From assembly GCA_036365145.1 (NCBI GenBank), contig JAEOAD010001365.1, positions 766,501 to 830,500 of the forward strand: a stretch of 64,000 bases of DNA, read 5' to 3'. A model generated the notes under the pieces. That model made no database searches and was not told where the DNA came from. It was given only the letters and a program-made list of their open reading frames with translations. This DNA is from Orientallactaga sibirica (taxonomy: Eukaryota; Chordata; Mammalia; Rodentia; Dipodidae). The position numbers and the translations under genes are program-made. Each line of letters opens with the position of its first letter. Positions within the stretch are counted from its first letter, which is position 1. Shown piece after piece: positions 61,303 through 64,000 of the stretch.

Positions 61303-61510
61303 AGGGCTGGAGAGATGGTTTAGTGGTTAAGGTGCCTGCCTGCCATGCCTAAGAATGCCTGTTCTATCTCCAGGTCCCACGTTTAGCCAGATGCAATTGA
61401 CACAAGTGTGCAATGCCTCACTTTCCCACAAGGGGGTGCAAGCGCCTGGAGTTCATTCACAAGGGCTGAAATGGCCCTGGCATGCCCATTCTCTCCCCTC
61501 AAAAAAAAAA
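61303..61510 (+). mobile_element. B2-like SINE, long form, nested
   Basis: CCACAAGGGGGTGCAAGCG block; single short B-box region (CCTGTTCTATCTCC). Confidence 0.92.
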
Positions 61511-61517
61511 ATGTTTT

Positions 61518-61665
61518 AAGCCGGGCGTGGCGGTGCATGCCTTTAATTCCAGAACTTGGGAGGCAGAGGTAGGAGGATTGCCCTGAATTTGAGGCCACCC
61601 TGAGACTACATAGTGAATTCCAGGTCAGCCTGAGCTAAAGAGAGACCCTACCTTGAAAAAAAAAA
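61518..61665 (+). mobile_element. B1 SINE, nested
   Basis: AGCCGGGCGTGGCGGTGCAT; TSD AAATGTTTTAA / AAAAGTTTTAA (61509, 61671). Confidence 0.93.
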
Positions 61666-61679
61666 AAAAAAAAAAGTTT

Positions 61680-61857
61680 TAAAACATTTATTTTCAAGGG
61701 GGAAAGAGAGAAAAGGGGAGGGTCATGCCAGGGCCTCTTGCCACTTCAAATGAACTCCAGATGCATGCATGTGGCCTTACATGTTTACTGAGGAATCAAA
61801 CCCAGGTTGTCCGCTTTGCAAGCAAGTGCCTTAATAGCTGAGACATCTTTACAACCT
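61680..61857 (-). mobile_element. B2-like SINE, nested, decayed
   Basis: GGTCATGCCAGGGCCTCTTG to GACATCTTTACAACC. Confidence 0.85.
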
Positions 61858-61957
61858 AGCTTCTGGCTTTTTACATGGGCTCTGGGGAGTGAACTTGGGT
61901 ATATATGCTTGAGGAACAAGGACTTTATCCATTAGCCATCTTCCCAACCCCACTTTA

Positions 61958-62113
61958 TTTTATTTTTTGGTTTTTCAAGGTAGGGTCTCACTCTAGCTCA
62001 GGCTGACCTGGAATTCATTATGTAGTCTTGGGGTGGCCTCGAACTCACAGTGATTGTCCTACCTTTGTCTCCCAAGTGCTGGGATTAAAGGCATGCGCCA
62101 CCACAGCTGGCCC
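61958..62113 (-). mobile_element. B1 SINE
   Basis: CAAGGTAGGGTCTCACTCTA to GCCACCACAGCTGGCC. Confidence 0.93.
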
Positions 62114-62159
62114 CAGCTCATTTCTTAATAGCAGATAAATTCTTTAAAAATACCTATAG

Positions 62160-62440
62160 AGGGCTGGGGAGATGGCTTAATGGTTAAAATGCTTGCCTGT
62201 AAAGCCAAAGGACCCAAGTTCGATTCCCCAATACCCACATAAAACCAGATACACAAGGTGGCACATGTGTCTCGAGTTTGGTTGCAGTGGCTAGAGGCCC
62301 TGGCATGCCCCATTCTCTCTCTTTCCCCCCTTAACTGCTAAACCATCTCTCCAGCCTTCTCTCTCTCTCTGTGTATATATATGTATATATATATATATGC
62401 GCCTCTCTCTCTCAAATAAATAAGTAAATAAATAAAATAT
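62160..62440 (+). mobile_element. B2-like SINE carrying an inverted piece of its own head
   Basis: Forward body 62160-62330, then TTAACTGCTAAACCATCTCT to CCAGCC (62331-62357), which is the reverse complement of a B2-like head, then a CT/TA repeat (62358-62400) and the normal AAATAAATAAG tail. Confidence 0.88.
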
Positions 62441-62446
62441 CTTTTA

Positions 62447-62502
62447 TTTTATTTATTTTTTTGGTTTTTCAAGGTAGGGTTTCACTCTAGTCCAGGCTGA
62501 CA
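62447..62502 (-). mobile_element. B1 SINE, severely 5' truncated
   Basis: Only TTTTTCAAGGTAGGGTTTCA to CCAGGCTGAC remains; TSD AAATAAAATATCTTTTA / AAATAAAATAGCTTTTA (62432, 62503). Confidence 0.9.
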
Positions 62503-62519
62503 AATAAAATAGCTTTTAA

Positions 62520-64000
62520 AAACCTGTAGAAATTCACAAGAATCCTTTATTACCTTGTAATATGTTGTCTCAAAAGGATCTTTTTGGGGGAAAAATGGAT
62601 CTTTCGTTGGGCTGGTTTGTTCAACTCAGGATCCAAACACACTGTTCTGGTGGTTTTTCCTGTCTCTCTCACTCTGTCCCAGCTACCTTCCTTCATTTTG
62701 CTGCTATACTTGTTGAAGGAAAAGGGTCACCTGTCCTGTGCAGTTTCCCTCTCAGGATCCCTGTGGTGCCATTATACCTGTCCCCCTGCCCCTGTATTTC
62801 CTGGGACTTGGTTGCAGAAAGAGCAAGCTTTGGTCTACCTGCTCTGGAGCACACCTGATCCTCCCTCCCTCCCTCCCTGCCAGGAAGGAAGGGGAAATGA
62901 TGGACAAGTCAATATTAACCCTTGCTTGACTCAGAAAGGGAAGCTATGGAGAGAGTTTTCCTAGCAACCTTCATGGTACTGACACTTCCTTGCTGAGCCT
63001 ACCCTAGCAACTCCATACTGCTGTTAAAGGAAACCCAAGTTCCTTCCTTTACCACAGGCCACTAGCCACCCAATGTCTCTCCCCACCCTGATGAAGCTCC
63101 TACCACACTGGTCTTTTCTGTCTCTCTGACATGCTAAGCCCAACCCAGGTCACCTAGGTCTCCTTCCTTGGCTCTCCACCTGCCTGCTTCCTGCTAGCAT
63201 GTGAGGATGTCCCGAGCCATCCTCCAGGCCTGTAGCACCATCCTCAGGCCTGTGGCACTGAAACTATTTTATATGTTATTTTTTCTCTTGTGGCAGGGTT
63301 TCTCCAGCAGTTGCCCATACCAACGGGATGAAATGGAGATTTTATATGTTATTTCCTGTTCCAGTGTCCAGATGCCACCAGACTGTCAGATCCAGAGTGG
63401 CAGGGACATCTGCAATGCTCACAGCAGTGTTTCTCACACATACCAGTGTCCGGGATGCTCACCACTGTATGGAGATGGGCCCTGTCTGATCTGATGTTAG
63501 GCATACTCTCCTGATCTGATGTTAGGCATACTCTGGTCTGTGGACCTCTGGGGAAGAAGCTCACTGTTCTGTCCAGTAGTGTAAATCATTCTTCAAGATA
63601 ATTTCCCTTTGTCTGTATCTTGAATGTGTGGAACATGAAACTCTCTACTGGAAAGGAAAGGGGAAGTGGTCACACTCCATGGCTGAACCAGCTGACTTTT
63701 TCCTCTCACCAACAGGCCTGTTCAGGACCATAGAGTCTGAGGTAAGTGGGTACCTAGGTCAAAGTTACCAGGAACCTTTCTATCCTTTGGACTCTAGAGC
63801 CAGACTTGGCCATTCTAGTCAAAGACTACTGGTGCTTGGCATATGAAAAAGTATGCATGTGTGAGTATATATGGGCGCATGTATGAGTAGATGGCATTGA
63901 AAAAGGATTATTTTGTTCTTTGCGGGCACAGTGGGGCTGGGTGGGTAAGTCAGAAGCCCAGCTTTGATTCTGGGTTGTTGTGGCACATACCTACCACCAG
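62520..64000. other. Intron upstream of the first coding exon, mostly single-copy
   Basis: Only very weak L2-like hints at 63010-63190. A 25-bp tandem duplication lies at 63486-63534. No upstream non-coding exon of Sipa1l3 could be recognised. Confidence 0.5.
63486..63534. repeat. 25-bp tandem duplication
   Basis: CTGATCTGATGTTAGGCATA plus CTCT occurs twice (63486 and 63511) with a perfect match over 24 bases. Confidence 0.95.

Larger units (their letters stand above)
61073..61952 (-). mobile_element. B3-like old tRNA SINE split by three SINEs
   Basis: GTGTGGAAGTCAGAGAACAA to GACCATGGCTT (61073-61289), then CTTCTGGCTTTTTACATGGG to TCTTCCCAACCCC (61859-61952). The unbroken relative at 22085 shows these halves belong together. 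Confidence 0.75.

Noticed and set aside
62520..64000. Upstream non-coding first exon or promoter of Sipa1l3
   Set aside because: No CpG-rich stretch, initiator context or conserved splice donor could be singled out by reading alone.

Overview
This is a 64 kb piece of a mammalian (rodent) nuclear genome. It holds one recognisable protein-coding gene, on the minus strand: Sipa1l3 (signal-induced proliferation-associated 1-like 3, a Rap-GTPase-activating protein with a PDZ domain). Ten consecutive coding exons can be placed from the conserved protein, with AG/GT splice signals and reading phases that all agree. The first coding exon (with the last part of the 5' UTR) is at 57891-59704. The following exons run leftwards at 51248-51378, 37438-37626, 36464-36638, 31354-31457, 27986-28143, 19243-19819, 11374-11648, 4712-4963 and 3393-3530. 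Together they encode about 1,168 residues of a protein that is roughly 1,780 residues long in human. The 3' exons lie left of base 1 and the upstream non-coding exon(s) and promoter lie right of base 64000.

Protein layout: the exon at 57891-59704 encodes the serine-rich N-terminal region. Exons at 51248-37438 lead into the RapGAP domain, which spans 36638 down to about 19243; the catalytic Asn-thumb motif (HIGNDIV) is in the exon at 27986-28143. The PDZ domain is in the exon at 11374-11648. Exons at 4712-4963 and 3393-3530 start the Pro/Ser-rich C-terminal region. The first coding exon has a one-base deletion relative to the conserved frame near 58818, either a sequencing/assembly error or a real frameshift. 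I saw no second gene, no functional RNA gene, no CRISPR and no new defence or metabolic system.

The rest is intron dominated by interspersed repeats. Two young SINE families are present in very high number: B1 (7SL-derived monomer with the rodent internal duplication) and a B2-like tRNA-derived SINE beginning GGGCTGGAGAGATGGCTTAG. Older layers are ID and ID+B1 (B4) elements, RSINE1/B3-like elements, MIR and L2, L1 fragments (old L1M and younger rodent 3' ends), MER2- and MER5-like DNA transposons, and MaLR LTRs. B1+B2+MaLR points to a myodont rodent. The B2-like consensus resembles what I associate with jerboas (Dipodidae), but that species call is an inference.

The most notable non-genic items are: a complete, very young ERVL-MaLR element (53424-55439) with 392-bp LTRs differing at two positions and a 5-bp CAGGG target duplication; a stack of SINEs that re-entered the same A/T-rich target (2119-3240); a 5S rRNA-derived fossil (16061-16154); a B2-like subfamily with a duplicated Pol III B-box region; and a B2-like insertion 33 bp upstream of a Sipa1l3 splice acceptor. 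SINE ends below are accurate to a few bases where a target-site duplication (TSD) is quoted and to about 10 bases otherwise.
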